Below, in pieces: positions 4,462 through 5,575 of a stretch of 5,575 nt of DNA (positions are counted from its first letter, which is position 1; every line of letters begins with the position of its first letter). The translations under genes and the position numbers were made by a program. The stretch lies in the NCBI GenBank assembly GCA_947631375.1, contig CANRLD010000122.1, positions 1 to 5,575 on the forward strand, in the 5' to 3' direction. The DNA is from an uncultured Methylophaga sp. (GTDB lineage Bacteria; Pseudomonadota; Gammaproteobacteria; Nitrosococcales; Methylophagaceae). The notes under the pieces are model-generated. The model saw nothing but the letters and a program-made list of their open reading frames with translations, was not told the origin of the DNA and searched no databases.

Positions 4462-5575
4462 ATGGAACTCGATCCGCTTCTATTGTCACGAATTCAGTTT
4501 GCATTTGTCGTCTGTTTTCATGCCATTTTTCCTGTGTTTACCATTGGACTTGCCAGTTTTATCGCTATGTTGGAGTTGTTGGCATTCAAGACCGCCAATC
4601 CGCTTTGGCAACGACTGTCGAAGTTCTGGATCCAGGTGTTTGCAGTGGTGTTTGGCATGGGTGTGGTGTCGGGAATCGTGATGTCATTTCAGTTTGGCAC
4701 CAATTGGAGTAATTTTTCCTACGCAACGGCCAACTTCTTTGGCCCTATCCTCAGTTACGAAGTGCTCACCGCCTTCTTTTTAGAAGCCGGCTTTCTGGGC
4801 GTATTGTTGTTTGGCCGCGATAAAGTGCCGCAGGGAGTACATTTATTTGCCGCGCTGATGGTGGCGGTGGGAACCTGTATTTCTGCATTTTGGATCCTGT
4901 CAGCAAACTCGTTAATGCATACCCCTGACGGAATTACCCTGCGTGATGGTCTGTATTACGTCTCCTCATGGTATGACGCTATTTTTAATCCTTCTTTTGC
5001 TTACCGTTTCCTGCACATGGTTATCGCTTCCTTTTTAACCGGAGCGTTTGTGGTGGCCGGTGTCAGTGCCTGGTATGTGTTGAAAAACCGTGAAATGGAG
5101 GCGAATAAAAAAGCGCTTTCCATGTCGTTATGGATGATTTTGTTTCTTGCACCGACACAAATCATCGTTGGGGATTTTCATGGCTTGAATACGCTCAAGC
5201 ATCAGCCCTTAAAAGTCGCGGCGATGGAAGGGCATTGGGAAACGTCCACAGGAGTACCGTTACTGCTGTTTGCCATACCTGATCAAGCAGCCCAGGAAAA
5301 TCATTTTGAAATCAAGATCCCCAAACTGGCTAGCTTTATTTTGACCCATAACTGGGACGGTGAAGTGATGGGCTTGAAGGAAGCCGCACCTGACGATCAG
5401 CCTCCGGTATTTATAGTGTTCTGGGCCTTTCGCGTGATGGTGGCAATCGGCATGCTGATGTTACTGTTCGGAATAACCGGCCTATGGCTGCGAAGAGGCC
5501 AGCGTTATCTGCATTCAAGGCCGTTTCTCAACGGTTTGCGATTGATGAGTTTGTCGCCGTTTATTGCTGTGCTGG
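4462..5575 (+). CDS. cioA: Cytochrome bd-type quinol oxidase subunit I (CioA/CydA), N-terminal part, cut by window edge
   Basis: Haem-bearing subunit of the bd-family terminal oxidase of the inner membrane, which oxidises quinol and reduces oxygen to water. Seen: 371 full codons from ATG 4462, beginning MELDPLLLSRIQFAF, with hydrophobic segments near 13-40, 55-76, 93-117, 127-150, 183-207, 217-237, 317-343 and 362 onward. By comparison with E. coli CydA, His20 and Glu100/Glu108 fall at the haem b595/d sites, His185 and Met326 at the haem b558 ligands, and Lys251 and Glu256 at the quinol-site residues. The periplasmic Q-loop is short: GLKE (304-307) is followed within 20 residues by the FRVM motif, about 67 residues earlier than in E. 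coli CydA. This, with GDFHGLNTLKHQP (237-249), points to the CioA (cyanide-insensitive) branch; cyanide tolerance itself is inferred. GGGGG at 4453-4457 is a close-spaced Shine-Dalgarno. Subunit II (cioB) would be expected just downstream, outside the window. Confidence 0.95.
   Translation, partial: MELDPLLLSRIQFAFVVCFHAIFPVFTIGLASFIAMLELLAFKTANPLWQRLSKFWIQVFAVVFGMGVVSGIVMSFQFGTNWSNFSYATANFFGPILSYEVLTAFFLEAGFLGVLLFGRDKVPQGVHLFAALMVAVGTCISAFWILSANSLMHTPDGITLRDGLYYVSSWYDAIFNPSFAYRFLHMVIASFLTGAFVVAGVSAWYVLKNREMEANKKALSMSLWMILFLAPTQIIVGDFHGLNTLKHQPLKVAAMEGHWETSTGVPLLLFAIPDQAAQENHFEIKIPKLASFILTHNWDGEVMGLKEAAPDDQPPVFIVFWAFRVMVAIGMLMLLFGITGLWLRRGQRYLHSRPFLNGLRLMSLSPFIAVL

Noticed and set aside
4214..4504. 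96-codon minus-strand open frame across the divergent intergenic gap
   Set aside because: It overlaps the start of the oxidase gene antisense and covers both predicted promoters. It has no domain pattern and is more likely incidental.
4440..4712. 90-codon plus-strand open frame in another frame of the oxidase gene
   Set aside because: The frame starting at 4462 encodes conserved bd-oxidase sequence through the whole stretch; this one is a shadow.

Overview
The window looks like chromosomal DNA of a gammaproteobacterium of moderate GC. The closest resemblance I can recall is to Pseudomonas-type protein families: a NrdA with two ATP-cones ending in a Cys-Glu-Ala-Cys-Gln tail, an N-terminally extended NrdB, and a CioA-type cytochrome bd subunit. 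A methylotroph such as Methylophaga or a relative would fit the base composition, but this is a guess from memory and I cannot assign a genus.

Layout. On the minus strand, reading right to left, are a 175-residue two-helix membrane protein of unknown function (4187 to 3660), a regulatory region of about 320 bases (3659 to 3341), the complete nrdA gene for the large subunit of class I ribonucleotide reductase (3340 to 473), and the first 157 codons of nrdB for the small subunit (473 to the window edge). nrdA and nrdB overlap by one base (TAATG) and form an operon. On the plus strand, divergent from the membrane protein gene, the first 371 codons of a cioA/cydA-type quinol oxidase subunit I begin at 4462 and run off the right edge. 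The 274-base gap at 4188-4461 must hold the promoters for both divergent genes.

How the parts work together. NrdA and NrdB make deoxyribonucleotides for DNA replication. The DNA ahead of nrdA carries the control elements expected for that job: two NrdR-box-like palindromes 32 bp apart, one covering a plausible -10 element, and a perfect DnaA-box sequence further upstream. Supply of dNTPs would then be sensed through NrdR (ATP/dATP) and tied to replication initiation through DnaA. The oxidase gene is functionally separate (aerobic respiration, probably cyanide-tolerant). The membrane protein is unassigned.

Novelty. I see no mobile element, CRISPR array, RNA gene or defence system, and this is mostly a core-genome region. 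The items most worth a second look are the compact NrdR/DnaA control region, the unknown membrane protein, and the unexplained inverted and direct repeats in the two intergenic gaps.
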